The position numbers and the translations under genes are program-made. A stretch of DNA of 64,000 nt from contig DATLZU010000021.1 of assembly GCA_035573855.1 (NCBI GenBank), forward strand, positions 283,760 to 347,759. The letters are read 5' to 3'. Source of the DNA: DATLZU01 sp035573855. GTDB taxonomy: Bacteria; Nitrospirota; Nitrospiria; Nitrospirales; Nitrospiraceae. Below the pieces are notes generated by a model. It did no database searches. It was given only the letters and a program-made list of their open reading frames with translations, and was not told the origin of the DNA. This document shows positions 52,941 through 61,742 of the stretch, piece by piece; position 1 is the first letter of the stretch; every line of letters starts with the position of its first letter.

Positions 52941-53081
52941 CGGAAACCTCCATCGAAAAAGGGTGGTGGTCTGACTCGGGACTCTGAGGTCTCTGGTCTG
53001 TTTTGCGCGCCAAGGCGATCGCTAGGTTGTTATGAGCGTTACGTCAACTGGGAACCTCCTTTCGGGAAAGTCTCGTCGAAT

Positions 53082-53261
53082 CTACGTGGAGAGAAACAGG
53101 TCTCCTTTAATCGAAGGAAAGGGGATCAGCACGATGCGCTTACATCGTTTGCACTTGACTTCGAGACCCTGCTCCCGGACCTTGGCGATGAGCTGGCCGC
53201 ATTCACAACGAGCCGCGCCAGTCTGGGAACCGCGCACCGTTTGCCGTGTCGACTGGCTCAT
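53082..53261 (-). CDS. Small zinc-ribbon protein, Com-like
   Basis: About 59 residues from the ATG at 53259-53261 (MSQSTRQTVRGS). Two Cys pairs spaced like a zinc ribbon, CECGQLIAKVREQGLEVKCKRC, followed by KRIVLIPFPS, resemble the phage Mu Com translational regulator and its relatives. The start is chosen by domain limits; the ribosome binding site is weak. Upstream the frame is open to 53408 but those residues look non-coding. It stands alone between the porin gene and the leader of the next plus-strand gene. RNA or DNA binding is likely, the target unknown. Confidence 0.6.
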   Translation of the reverse strand: MSQSTRQTVRGSQTGAARCECGQLIAKVREQGLEVKCKRCKRIVLIPFPSIKGDLFLST

Positions 53262-53680
53262 CAGCGGGCTGGCGTCCTCAACGAAATTGAGAACTATTAT
53301 TAACTTCATTGGGAAGCAAGTCAAATGCCATGGCAAGATGCTCGTCGGTCGTGCGGGACGGGTCGTGGGCGATGAGGCGAAGTACGTGCTGGTCGCCGTA
53401 AGGTTCAAGGCGACAAAAGATCCGCGCGTATTTGCTAAAATAAATCAATGATTTTGCGTAGTTGCGTATCAAGCAGGAGCGGGAGCCTCGTTCGCCAACG
53501 AGGAAAGGTCAATGCCGAACAAGTTTCCTGTGGGACTCCCCGTGCACCCACAGAGAATGAGCGGTACTGCACAGCCCGCACTGTGCGAAAAGACATGAGG
53601 AGATGGCCATTGGGTGTGAATGAGACCTTTGATGGCGAGCGCACAGGAAGAGGGTAGTGGAGGATGCGAACAGGATCCAA
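53262..53680. other. Intergenic region with a row of stem-loops
   Basis: About 420 bases without a gene. The right half holds three perfect stem-loops in about 100 bases (53486-53586). The left half is relatively A/T-rich (e.g. AAATAAATCAATGATTTTGC near 53438) and may contain the promoter of the plus-strand lipoprotein-apbE unit. Confidence 0.5.
53486..53586 (+). promoter_or_regulatory. Candidate structured leader of the lipoprotein-apbE unit
   Basis: Three successive hairpins: CCTCGTT/AACGAGG with a CGCC loop (53486-53503), CTGTGGG/CCCACAG (53528-53553), and GCACAG/CTGTGC with a CCCGCA loop (53569-53586). They lie 95-195 bases before the lipoprotein gene. They do not match the flavin riboswitch core that I know, nor another riboswitch I recognise. 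Confidence 0.4.
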
Positions 53681-54328
53681 ATGCAATACAATGGCTTTGT
53701 GCGCACGAAGTCGAACAGAGCGGATAAGCGGGCTGCGTTATGTTTTCTGTGGCTCGGAGCCCTGCTTGCCGCCGGGTGCGCTGCTCACCTTCCTGCCATG
53801 CCGGAGACGCAGGAGGTGAGGGGCCCGATCGCCTTCGGTCGAGCCGTGGTGCTTGTCACCGGCCAGACGACCCGCTGGTACACTCCGCAAGTCAGATTTT
53901 TCGAATTCGTGAACCGCAAGACCCTTGAACGGTTCAGTGTGGACGTGCAATCGGATGACCTGGTCTTCATGCTGCAACTGCCGGCCGGCGACTACGAGCT
54001 GAGCCGCGTGCAAATCAGCGAAGGGCCGTTTCTGTCTATGGCCGACCTCTCCTCCACGTTCACAATCGACGCTGATCGAATCACCTACCTCGGGACCTGG
54101 CGATTCGGCGTGGATACGCCGCGCTATGGCCGCATGGTGGTCCTCTCGACTGTTGACGATCCCCAAGAGCGGGCCGCAGCCGGACGCGAGGTCTTGGCCA
54201 GATATCCAGCCCTTGAAGGCCGGCCCGTGGAGACGGTCTTGCCCGTTCCCAGCCAGGCCGAATCTCGCCTCTATGAAGTGATGCCGTACCCACGCTATCC
54301 GCGCTATTTCCGCCGCCATTGGTGGTAG
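53681..54328 (+). CDS. Lipoprotein of unknown function upstream of apbE
   Basis: About 215 residues. The N-terminal KRAALCFLWLGALLAAGCAAHL is a lipoprotein signal with the lipobox LAAGC. The mature part is beta-rich (RFFEFVNRKTLERFSVDVQSDDLVFMLQLPAGDYEL), like a small carboxypeptidase-regulatory or transthyretin-type domain, and ends with an aromatic, Arg/Tyr/Pro-rich tail (YPRYPRYFRRHWW). I start at the ATG at 53681 (MQYNGFVRTK); a GTG at 53657 is an alternative. Its stop is 11 bases before the apbE start, so the two are one operon. No function is known. Confidence 0.75.
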   Translation: MQYNGFVRTKSNRADKRAALCFLWLGALLAAGCAAHLPAMPETQEVRGPIAFGRAVVLVTGQTTRWYTPQVRFFEFVNRKTLERFSVDVQSDDLVFMLQLPAGDYELSRVQISEGPFLSMADLSSTFTIDADRITYLGTWRFGVDTPRYGRMVVLSTVDDPQERAAAGREVLARYPALEGRPVETVLPVPSQAESRLYEVMPYPRYPRYFRRHWW

Positions 54329-54339
54329 GAGTGCTTCCC

Positions 54340-55395
54340 GTGTCGCGACTCGTGGCGTTCATCCATCGATGCCTGTCTCAGACTGCGCGCGCGGCCGTCT
54401 GGTTGGCTTGCGCCACCGGGTTCGGATGCGCCGTTATGGCGCCTCGCTCTGAGCCCGTGCTGGTCAAGCGGGCCCAAATGCACATGGGAACGGTGGTGAC
54501 GATCACGGCGGTGGCGCCGACGGAAGCGACGGCGCAGGCAGCCGTGGCCGCCGGCTTTCGGGAAGTCCGTCGCTTGGAGGAGTTGTTGAGTACCTGGATC
54601 CCGACCAGTGAGCTTTCCCGCGTGAACGCCGCCGCGGGCCGGCATCCCGTCAAGGTTAGCCCCGAGACCTTCACCGTGCTGAAACGTTCGCTGGAGATCG
54701 CGGCGCTCACGGAAGGCGGGTTCAACATCGCCATCGGTCCGGCCATGGAGGCCTGGAATGTGACGGAACGCGCGCGCATTCCCGACGAGACAGAACTTCA
54801 GGCGCTGCGGCCGCTTGTCGACCTTTCGCAGGTCTGGTTGGACGAAACCGCCAGCACGGCGTTCCTGTCCATACCCGGCATGCGGGTGGACGTCGGCGGG
54901 ATCGGCAAAGGTTATGCCGCGGACCTGGTCGTCCAGGCGATGCAGCGGGCCGGTGCGGTCGCGGGCGCGGTGGCGCTTTCGGGAGACATCAAAACCTTTG
55001 GGCGGTTACCGGACGGCTCGCGATTTCCCGTAGGAATCAGGCATCCGAGGAAAGAGGGAGCGGTGCTGGCATGGGTCGAGCTACAAGACGAGGCCATCTC
55101 TACCGCCGGCGATTACGAGCGGTTCTTCGAGCGGGATGGTGTCCGGTACCATCACATCCTCGATCCTGCCACCCTCCATCCGGCGCGAAGTTGCCAAAGC
55201 GTGACCGTGATCGCGCGGGAGGGTATGATGGCCGACGGGTTGGATACCGGCATTTTCGTGCTCGGACCGGAACAGGGCATGGCGCTCGTCGAACGGCTTC
55301 CGGACGTCGAGGCGGTGATCGTCGATCACCGCGGGCGAGTGTTCGTTTCGTCCGGGCTCGCAGGGCGGATACACCTTGTGCCGGAGTCCGACTGA
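54340..55395 (+). CDS. apbE: FAD:protein FMN transferase
   Basis: A 351-residue ApbE. It transfers FMN from FAD to Thr/Ser in S-G-A-T motifs of exported flavoproteins. The N-terminus has a lipoprotein-type signal (LACATGFGC), so it acts in the periplasm. Family motifs: MHMGTVVTITA, EEWLS-like EELLSTWIPTSELSRVNAA, GGFNIAIGPAMEAWN, VDVGGIGKGYAADLV, GAVALSGDIKTFG, HHILDPATLHPA and MMADGLDTGIFVLG. The GTG start has AGGAG 8 bases upstream. Its likely substrate is the FMN-binding protein at 50220-50897. Confidence 0.92.
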   Translation: MSRLVAFIHRCLSQTARAAVWLACATGFGCAVMAPRSEPVLVKRAQMHMGTVVTITAVAPTEATAQAAVAAGFREVRRLEELLSTWIPTSELSRVNAAAGRHPVKVSPETFTVLKRSLEIAALTEGGFNIAIGPAMEAWNVTERARIPDETELQALRPLVDLSQVWLDETASTAFLSIPGMRVDVGGIGKGYAADLVVQAMQRAGAVAGAVALSGDIKTFGRLPDGSRFPVGIRHPRKEGAVLAWVELQDEAISTAGDYERFFERDGVRYHHILDPATLHPARSCQSVTVIAREGMMADGLDTGIFVLGPEQGMALVERLPDVEAVIVDHRGRVFVSSGLAGRIHLVPESD

Positions 55396-55463
55396 GCAGC
55401 ACGGCTTCGCTGGAGCGGGCAATGCGGGCCTGCACCGATCCGGACGCCCGCGAGCGGTCGCCC

Positions 55464-56852
55464 TTATTCTTGGTCGATCTTCTTCAAACGGCGGTCGAGC
55501 GAAAACCGGGTGAGGCCCAGGTACTTGGCTGCCAAACTCTTGTTGTGTCCCGCGAGCCGGATGACTTCCTCAATGATTGCCGATTCCACGTCGGCGAGCG
55601 ATTGTTTTCCCAGCACCATTTCCACCCGCACCACTTGCTGATCGCCTTGCGTCACTGCCACCGCCACGTGTGACGAGGTCTCATGCAATTCGCGGGGAAG
55701 ACATCCGGCGGTCAACGTCTTTCCATGGCAAAGGATCATGGCCCGCTCGATGATGTTGTGCAGCTCCCGGATGTTGCCCGGGTAGGCATACCGCTCCAAC
55801 AACGCCCGGGCGTCCGGCTCGATGTCCTGCACGTCCTTGCCGAAGTCCTTCGCAAAGCGGACGACCGCGCGAAGCGCGAGCGGAATGATGTCTTCGACGC
55901 GCTTGCGCAGCGGAGGGAGCTCGAACGTGACCACATTCAATCGAAAATACAGATCTTCGCGGAAGGCGCCGCGTGCGACCTCTTTTTTGAGATCCTTGTT
56001 CGTCGCCGTCATCAAGCGGAAATCCACGGAAATGTCGTCCGTTCCGCCCAGCCGTCTGAATGACCGCTCCTGCAGCACCCGGAGCAGTTTGCCCTGCATC
56101 GCCAGGTCGAGATCGCCGATCTCGTCGAGAAAGAGCGTGCCGCCTTCGGCCTTTTCCATCAATCCGTGCTTTCGCTGGTTGGCTCCAGTAAACGCGCCCC
56201 GCTCGTAGCCGAAGAGCTCGCTCTCGAACAGATCCTTCGGAATCGCAGTGCAGTTGACGCCGACGAAGGGCCCGGCCGCCCGCGGCCCGTTGTGATGGAG
56301 GACGCGCGCCAGGAATTCTTTGCCGGTGCCGGTCTCTCCCTGTAGCAGGACCGTGGCCTTCGGATTTTCCGCGACATCGCGGACTTGAGCCAGCAACTGT
56401 CGCATGGCCGGGCTGTGAGCTTCCAGGTTCGACAGGGCATACTGACTGCCCTGGTCCTCCCGTTCAAATTCCACGCTCCAGCGCAGGGCCAGGAATTCCA
56501 GCGCCCGATCCACCACTGGATCGATCCCCTCGAGGTCGACGGTCTTGATGAGAAAATCATAGGCCCCCTGTTTCATCGCCTCGACCGCGTCCTGTACGGT
56601 TCCATAAGCCGTCAGCATGATTGTCAACGCGTGCGGGGCCAACGGACGCACGCGTTTCAACGTGTCGAGGCCGCTCATGCCGGGCATTTTCAGATCTAAC
56701 AGCACCAGGTCGGGCTGGTCCTGTTCCAGGGCCTTCAACAAGTCCTCGCCGGACTCGAATCCCAACACGCGATGATTGCGGCGGGATAACCGTTTAACGA
56801 TCGCCGACCGGATGGCCGGTTCATCATCCGTGACGAAAATCGTGGCGCGCAT
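55464..56852 (-). CDS. Sigma-54-dependent response regulator (NtrC family), second
   Basis: A 462-residue activator with receiver (phosphoacceptor Asp in DLVLLDLKMPGMSG), AAA+ domain with Walker A GETGTGKEFLAR, the canonical GAFTGA loop, Walker B GGTLFLDEIGDLD, and a Fis-type HTH at the end (IIEEVIRLAGHNKSLAAKYLGLTRFSL). It lies 3 bases after its kinase gene. The overall plan and the C-terminal HTH are like those of the regulator at 21449-22852, so the two are related paralogues. Targets are unknown. Confidence 0.93.
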   Translation of the reverse strand: MRATIFVTDDEPAIRSAIVKRLSRRNHRVLGFESGEDLLKALEQDQPDLVLLDLKMPGMSGLDTLKRVRPLAPHALTIMLTAYGTVQDAVEAMKQGAYDFLIKTVDLEGIDPVVDRALEFLALRWSVEFEREDQGSQYALSNLEAHSPAMRQLLAQVRDVAENPKATVLLQGETGTGKEFLARVLHHNGPRAAGPFVGVNCTAIPKDLFESELFGYERGAFTGANQRKHGLMEKAEGGTLFLDEIGDLDLAMQGKLLRVLQERSFRRLGGTDDISVDFRLMTATNKDLKKEVARGAFREDLYFRLNVVTFELPPLRKRVEDIIPLALRAVVRFAKDFGKDVQDIEPDARALLERYAYPGNIRELHNIIERAMILCHGKTLTAGCLPRELHETSSHVAVAVTQGDQQVVRVEMVLGKQSLADVESAIIEEVIRLAGHNKSLAAKYLGLTRFSLDRRLKKIDQE

Positions 56853-56855
56853 CGG

Positions 56856-58784
56856 CTAGGTCTCCGCGATCCGGGGTCGCTGCCGTAACGGGAGCCAGAC
56901 CCGCACGGTCGTGCCCTTGCCCGGCTGGCTGGTGAGTTGGATGTCGCCGCCATGGGCGTCAATGATGTTGCGGCAGATGGCCAACCCCAGCCCAGTACCC
57001 CGGTGCTTTCCGCTCGTAAAAAAAGGCTCGAACACGTGGGGAAGAGCCTCGGGAGCGATACCGGTTCCGGTGTCTACGATGTGGATCGCGACCCCCGCCT
57101 CCTGTCCCCGAGTCAGCTCGAAGGAAGCCAGGGTCAGCACCCCGCCTTCTTCGGAGGCTTCAATCGCGTTCTGAACGAGGTTGATCAATACCTGCTTAAC
57201 CTGGTCGCGGTCGGCTTGAAGTGGCGGCAGCGTCGGAGGCAGGGAACTGCGCACCGCCAGGCGCTTCTCGGCAATCGGAATGTCCAGCAGTTTCATGACC
57301 TCCTGCACCAAATCCGGCAAAAAGAAGAGCACCGGCGCGATCGAGCGGGGTCTGGCGTAATCGATGATCTGATTGACGATCCGGTCCAGCCGCCGTGTCT
57401 CCTGCAGGATGATTTCCAGATCCGGTCGCCGCGGGTCCGTTGGCTTGATCTCCTCCAATAGCAGCGAAGTGGTGGAGCCGATGCCGACCAATGGATTCCT
57501 GATTTCATGCGCGATACCAGCGGCGACTTGCCCCAACGTGGCGAGTCGCTCGGCGCGGAGCAGCCTGGCCTGCATCTCGTCCAGAACCGTGATGTCCACG
57601 TTGAACCCCTGGTACATGACCACACGACCGTCGGCGTCGCGGATCGGAATCCGCCGGCTGAGCACTTTGCGGACGGTGCCGTCCTTGTGCAGAAAGCGGA
57701 ACACGGTCTCGTACGGGCGCCCCTCTTCCACCGCCTTCGCAAATTCCGAGAGAACCCGCTCCCGATCCTCGGGATGGTAGGCCAGCCGGACGGCTTCAGG
57801 ATCGCCTTCTTCATCCGGGTCGAGACCCGCCAGGATCCGGTTGTACCGGTTGCTGAACACCATGTCGACGCCTTTGGTCGTAAAGATGCCGAACGGAGCA
57901 TGGTCCACCAAGCTCCGATACTTGGACTCCGAAGCGGACAAAACCTCGTTCAATGCGCGCAGATCGGTTTCCGATTTCTCCACCTTTTCCAAATGGTCCC
58001 TGATCTGCGCGCTCATCGCATGCATGACGCGGGTCAGGTCGCCGATTTCGTCCCGACGCTCCAGCACCGGCAAGGACGGCACGAATCCCGCCGATGACGA
58101 CCCGACCGCCTTGGCCAGGCTGGCGAGGGGGGTTGTGATCGAGCGCGCAATCATGTGCAGCGTCAGAATCGTTAGAATCACGGCCAGTCCGCCGCCCCCC
58201 AGAATCACCCACAGCATGGATGATCGATCTTGAGAAATCCGCGCCAGCCGGCTGTTGAGCGCATCCTGTTCCAATCGATCGAACCGCGCCATCAGCTGGC
58301 GAATGTCGAGCATGACTGCCCGCCCGCGTCCGCTCTCCATATAATGGACGGCGTTCTCCGGATGGCCGGACTTGACGGCCTGAATCAGCTCGTCCTTTTC
58401 GTTGACGAGCTGCTTGACCAGCCTTTGCACTTCCCCGATCAGCGCCCGTTGCTCATCCTGGCCATGCAGCATCTGCTCCAGCGAATCCCCCACGCTCAGG
58501 ATCCGTTCCTGCGCCGTCCGGAAGGGATAGAGATAGTGTTCCTGCTTCGTCAGCACGTAGCCGCGGAATCCCGTTTCCAGATCAAGGATGAGGCGCATGT
58601 ATTCGGCAGCCCGCCGTTGAACCAGGTAGGTATTATTGAGCTGTTCCTCGTCGTCCGAAAACACCGTCACGCTCCGGTAGGTGACGACGCTGAGCAAGGC
58701 GACCGCCACGACCGGAATCACGGACGCGAGGACGAGCTTGCGGGCGATGGGGAGGTCGTTGAACAATCGAAGGAGCCGTCGCAT
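56856..58784 (-). CDS. Membrane sensor histidine kinase with CHASE3, HAMP and PAS domains
   Basis: A 642-residue kinase from the ATG at 58782-58784 (MRRLLRLFNDLPIARKLVL; GAGG 5 bases upstream). Two membrane helices (ASVIPVVAVALLSVVTY and MLWVILGGGGLAVILTILTLHMIA) flank a periplasmic CHASE3-like domain with AEYMRLILDLETGFRGYVLTKQE. A HAMP linker, a PAS domain (LVDHAPFGIFTTKGVDMVFSN) and HisKA with GIAHEIRNPLVGIGS follow. HATPase motifs are LVQNAIEASEEGG, IVDTGTGIAPEALPH and GTGLGLAICRNIIDAHGG. It pairs with the sigma-54 regulator 3 bases downstream. Confidence 0.92.
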   Translation of the reverse strand: MRRLLRLFNDLPIARKLVLASVIPVVAVALLSVVTYRSVTVFSDDEEQLNNTYLVQRRAAEYMRLILDLETGFRGYVLTKQEHYLYPFRTAQERILSVGDSLEQMLHGQDEQRALIGEVQRLVKQLVNEKDELIQAVKSGHPENAVHYMESGRGRAVMLDIRQLMARFDRLEQDALNSRLARISQDRSSMLWVILGGGGLAVILTILTLHMIARSITTPLASLAKAVGSSSAGFVPSLPVLERRDEIGDLTRVMHAMSAQIRDHLEKVEKSETDLRALNEVLSASESKYRSLVDHAPFGIFTTKGVDMVFSNRYNRILAGLDPDEEGDPEAVRLAYHPEDRERVLSEFAKAVEEGRPYETVFRFLHKDGTVRKVLSRRIPIRDADGRVVMYQGFNVDITVLDEMQARLLRAERLATLGQVAAGIAHEIRNPLVGIGSTTSLLLEEIKPTDPRRPDLEIILQETRRLDRIVNQIIDYARPRSIAPVLFFLPDLVQEVMKLLDIPIAEKRLAVRSSLPPTLPPLQADRDQVKQVLINLVQNAIEASEEGGVLTLASFELTRGQEAGVAIHIVDTGTGIAPEALPHVFEPFFTSGKHRGTGLGLAICRNIIDAHGGDIQLTSQPGKGTTVRVWLPLRQRPRIAET

Positions 58785-58880
58785 CGCTGCCTCGTGCCGG
58801 TATCGTAGGAGGCCGGAAGCGGCCTTGTCAAACCTCAGGCGGCGCGGCGATACCGCATCGGACAAGTGGGCGAGAAACGA

Positions 58881-60497
58881 TCAAGGACGCACGGGCATGG
58901 TCAGATCGTTATTGACCCAGTTATTGGACGCGTTGACGTCGATTCCCCCAGCGCGCGGCGGTTTGTCGAGATTCACATATTGCAGCGTGCCGAAGGGTTG
59001 GATCTCATCGTCGACCGGCAGTTGCTCGCGGGTCCAGCCGCCGCCGAGTGCGCGGATGAGGGCCACCGAGGCGCGCAACAGATCGGCCTTGAGCTGCACG
59101 GCGTCGATGCGCGCCAGCAGCGTTTGGACCTGCGCGTAAATGAGCTCCAGGCTGGACGCCAGTCCGCCCTGATACAACTCGGAGGTCAGATCCTGCGTCT
59201 TGACGAAAGCCCGGACCGCGGCATCCTGCCGTTCGGCTGCGGCGGTCAACCGGTCCGTCAGGCTCAAGGCGTTTTCGACCTCTCGAAACGCGTTCAGGAC
59301 GGTTGAACGGTAAAGGTCTTCCGTCTCCCGGTAGGCCGACCACGCCTGCTGCAATTGGGCGCGGCGATACCCGCCCTGAAAGATCGGCAACTCGATCATG
59401 GAACCATAGGACCAGAAACTGTTGGCGAGCGCGACCAGATTGAATCCGTCGTCCTCGTACCCGCCGCCGGCCCGGAACCGCACGTTGGGAAAGAACGCGG
59501 CCCGCGCGATGCCGATGGCTCGGTTCGCCTGCGCCATCCGACGCTCCATTGCGGCGATGTCGGGACGCCGCTCCAGCAGGGTGGAGGGGATAGTCTGCGG
59601 AATCGTGAACTGCGCGACGCGCAGATCATCGACCGGGGCGATCGTAAAACTGGCCGGGGCCCGGTTCACGAGGATCGCGATCGCCTGTTCGGTCACCTGC
59701 CGTTGCCCCTGTACCTGCGCGAGTTTCGTCTCGGTGCTGTACAGCAGCGATTCGACACGGGCGACGTCAAGCGATGAGGCAAGCGCGCCGGCGAACTGGG
59801 TCTTGACGAGGTCCAGGGTCTTTTTATAAAGGGCGACCGATTGGGTATAGATCGCGATCTGCGCGTCGTACCCGCGCAGCGTAAAGTAGTCCGCGGCGAT
59901 CTCCGCCTGCAGACTAAGGCGCGCCAGCCCATAGTCGGCGGCCCGCTCTTGGGCGCGGTAGATCTCGACGCGCGTGGCGTTGCGGATCGCCGACCAGAAG
60001 TCCGGCTCCCAGGAAGCCAGACCTTCTGCGACCACGGTCGATTGGGTGCTGTCGATATTGGGCGGCCGGAACAGCGCATTGTCAGATAGGCGGTTGTTGG
60101 AGGCGCTCCCTCCGATACCGATCTGGGGAATCCGCTGCGAGCGGACCTTCATCATCACGTCGCGGGCCTGCACGAACCGCTCGGCAGCGGCCTGCAGGTC
60201 CGCGTTGGCCGCCATTCCTTCCTCAATAAGCGAGTCCAGGACCGGATCGTCGTACAGTTTCCACCAGTCCGGACGCAGCGCATCGTCGGACGGCTTCGCC
60301 TCGACGAACGGGCTTGCTCCGCGCCATGAGACAGGGACGACGTAGCGAGGCGGCTGGTAGGGAGGCGCCAGATCGACGTGCGGCAGCCAGTCACCGCAGC
60401 CAGACAAGATCAGGACGAGCAAGGCGGCGCCGCTGGACGCGCAGCGGCGCACTTCCTTCCACACTAGTCGAATGGGAGCGTACTCCATGCTCATCAT
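58881..60497 (-). CDS. RND efflux system outer membrane factor (NodT family)
   Basis: A 538-residue TolC-like outer membrane lipoprotein channel. The N-terminal GAALLVLILSGCGDWLP has a lipobox. Two helical hairpin repeats follow, with typical segments such as EASLLYSTETKLAQVQGQRQVTEQAIAILVNRAP-like SLLYSTETKLAQVQGQRQ and TLLERRPDIAAMERRMAQANRAIGIARAAFFP. It is the last gene of a three-part operon; its start overlaps the stop of the adaptor gene by 4 bases (ATGA). Substrate unknown; a hydrophobic compound is likely. Confidence 0.92.
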   Translation of the reverse strand: MMSMEYAPIRLVWKEVRRCASSGAALLVLILSGCGDWLPHVDLAPPYQPPRYVVPVSWRGASPFVEAKPSDDALRPDWWKLYDDPVLDSLIEEGMAANADLQAAAERFVQARDVMMKVRSQRIPQIGIGGSASNNRLSDNALFRPPNIDSTQSTVVAEGLASWEPDFWSAIRNATRVEIYRAQERAADYGLARLSLQAEIAADYFTLRGYDAQIAIYTQSVALYKKTLDLVKTQFAGALASSLDVARVESLLYSTETKLAQVQGQRQVTEQAIAILVNRAPASFTIAPVDDLRVAQFTIPQTIPSTLLERRPDIAAMERRMAQANRAIGIARAAFFPNVRFRAGGGYEDDGFNLVALANSFWSYGSMIELPIFQGGYRRAQLQQAWSAYRETEDLYRSTVLNAFREVENALSLTDRLTAAAERQDAAVRAFVKTQDLTSELYQGGLASSLELIYAQVQTLLARIDAVQLKADLLRASVALIRALGGGWTREQLPVDDEIQPFGTLQYVNLDKPPRAGGIDVNASNNWVNNDLTMPVRP

Positions 60498-61741
60498 GGC
60501 TGGCTCTGTGGGGACAACTGCGGCGCCTGTGCCGGCCGCGCCGCCTCCGGCGGCTGGGAGGCCAGGGCCGGCTCCGTGCCGTTGACGAGATCATAGCCCG
60601 GCGCTGGCGTGACGATGCGCACGAGGTCGCCTTCGAGCAAGCCGGCGCTCGGATTGTTGATCACGCGGTCGCTTTCGGATACCCCGTCCGCCACTTCGAC
60701 GGCGTTGTCCATGAGTTTGCTTACGGTAATGGGTTTGAAGTGCACGCGGTTCGCGTCTGTCACCACGGCCACTTGCGTGCCGTGCTCCTGGAACACCAAC
60801 GCGGTGGAGGGAATCGTGAAGGCCCGCCGCGCGACCGGGGCGGTGATTGTGACCTGGGCATAGGAGCCAGGCCAGAGCGCGCGATCCTCGTTGTCGAGCG
60901 TGAAGACGGCCACCGCGGTGCGCGTGCTGACGTCGAATCCGCGGGAGACGGTCAGGAATTTGGCGATGAACCGCCGATCTGGCAATTGCGGCACGGTGAC
61001 CTCCGCCGTCAATCCCGGCTGGAGGAAGGGACCGAACTGTTCTGGCACGTTGACAAAGAGCCGCATCATGCTGATGTCGGCGACCGTGAAGAGGTTGCTT
61101 TTGGCGTCGGGTGTGCTGAGCGTCCCCTCCTTGCTGACTAGGTCGCCCACGTTGATGTTGCGCTGGGTCACCACGCCGTCAAAGGGCGCGACGATCGTTT
61201 TGAACTGAATGAAGGCCTCGATGTTTTTGACCTTCTGCTCCGCGGCCTTGAGCGTCGCGGCCTGCGCTTTCAGGTTTTGCTCCTGAACCAATATGGCTTG
61301 CTCCGCGACCGCGTGGCTGGGGCGCATCGCCTGATAGCGTTTCGCCGTCACCACGGCCAGCGCATACTTCGCGCGCTCCGTTTCCAGATCCGCCTTGGCC
61401 TGCGCGTATTCGGCGTCGAGGTCTGGCGCGTTGATTTCGGCGAGGACGTCGCCTTTGCGCACTACATCGCCGTAGTCCTTGTACCACATCTTCACGTAGC
61501 CGGTGACGCGCGCGTAGATCGGCGCCTCGAACCAGCCCACGATGTTGCCGGGAAGTGTGATGGTCTCGGTCGCCGGCACCGGCTTGGGAGAGACGACAGC
61601 CACGGTGGGCACGGCGGTCGTTAGCGTTTCTTCACGCAGCGACGCGGCGTCCAGTCGGCTCTCATAGATCCGGTAGCCGATATAGAGCGCCAACAGGGCG
61701 AGTGCCGCGAACGTCAGGCTTCTTCCACGGAGAGCGCTCAT
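60494..61741 (-). CDS. RND efflux periplasmic adaptor subunit
   Basis: A 415-residue membrane-fusion protein. One N-terminal helix (LTFAALALLALYIGYRIY) anchors it. A biotinyl-lipoyl domain (VTGYVKMWYKDYGDVVRKGDVLAEI) is split by an alpha-helical hairpin (LDAEYAQAKADLETERAKYA to KVKNIEAFIQF) and completed by IVAPFDGVVTQRNINVGDLV, then beta-barrel and membrane-proximal domains. The tail is Pro/Gln/Ala-rich. Its ATG is one base after the stop of the permease gene. It links the inner membrane pump to the outer membrane factor. Confidence 0.92.
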   Translation of the reverse strand: MSALRGRSLTFAALALLALYIGYRIYESRLDAASLREETLTTAVPTVAVVSPKPVPATETITLPGNIVGWFEAPIYARVTGYVKMWYKDYGDVVRKGDVLAEINAPDLDAEYAQAKADLETERAKYALAVVTAKRYQAMRPSHAVAEQAILVQEQNLKAQAATLKAAEQKVKNIEAFIQFKTIVAPFDGVVTQRNINVGDLVSKEGTLSTPDAKSNLFTVADISMMRLFVNVPEQFGPFLQPGLTAEVTVPQLPDRRFIAKFLTVSRGFDVSTRTAVAVFTLDNEDRALWPGSYAQVTITAPVARRAFTIPSTALVFQEHGTQVAVVTDANRVHFKPITVSKLMDNAVEVADGVSESDRVINNPSAGLLEGDLVRIVTPAPGYDLVNGTEPALASQPPEAARPAQAPQLSPQSQP

Positions 61742-61742
61742 G

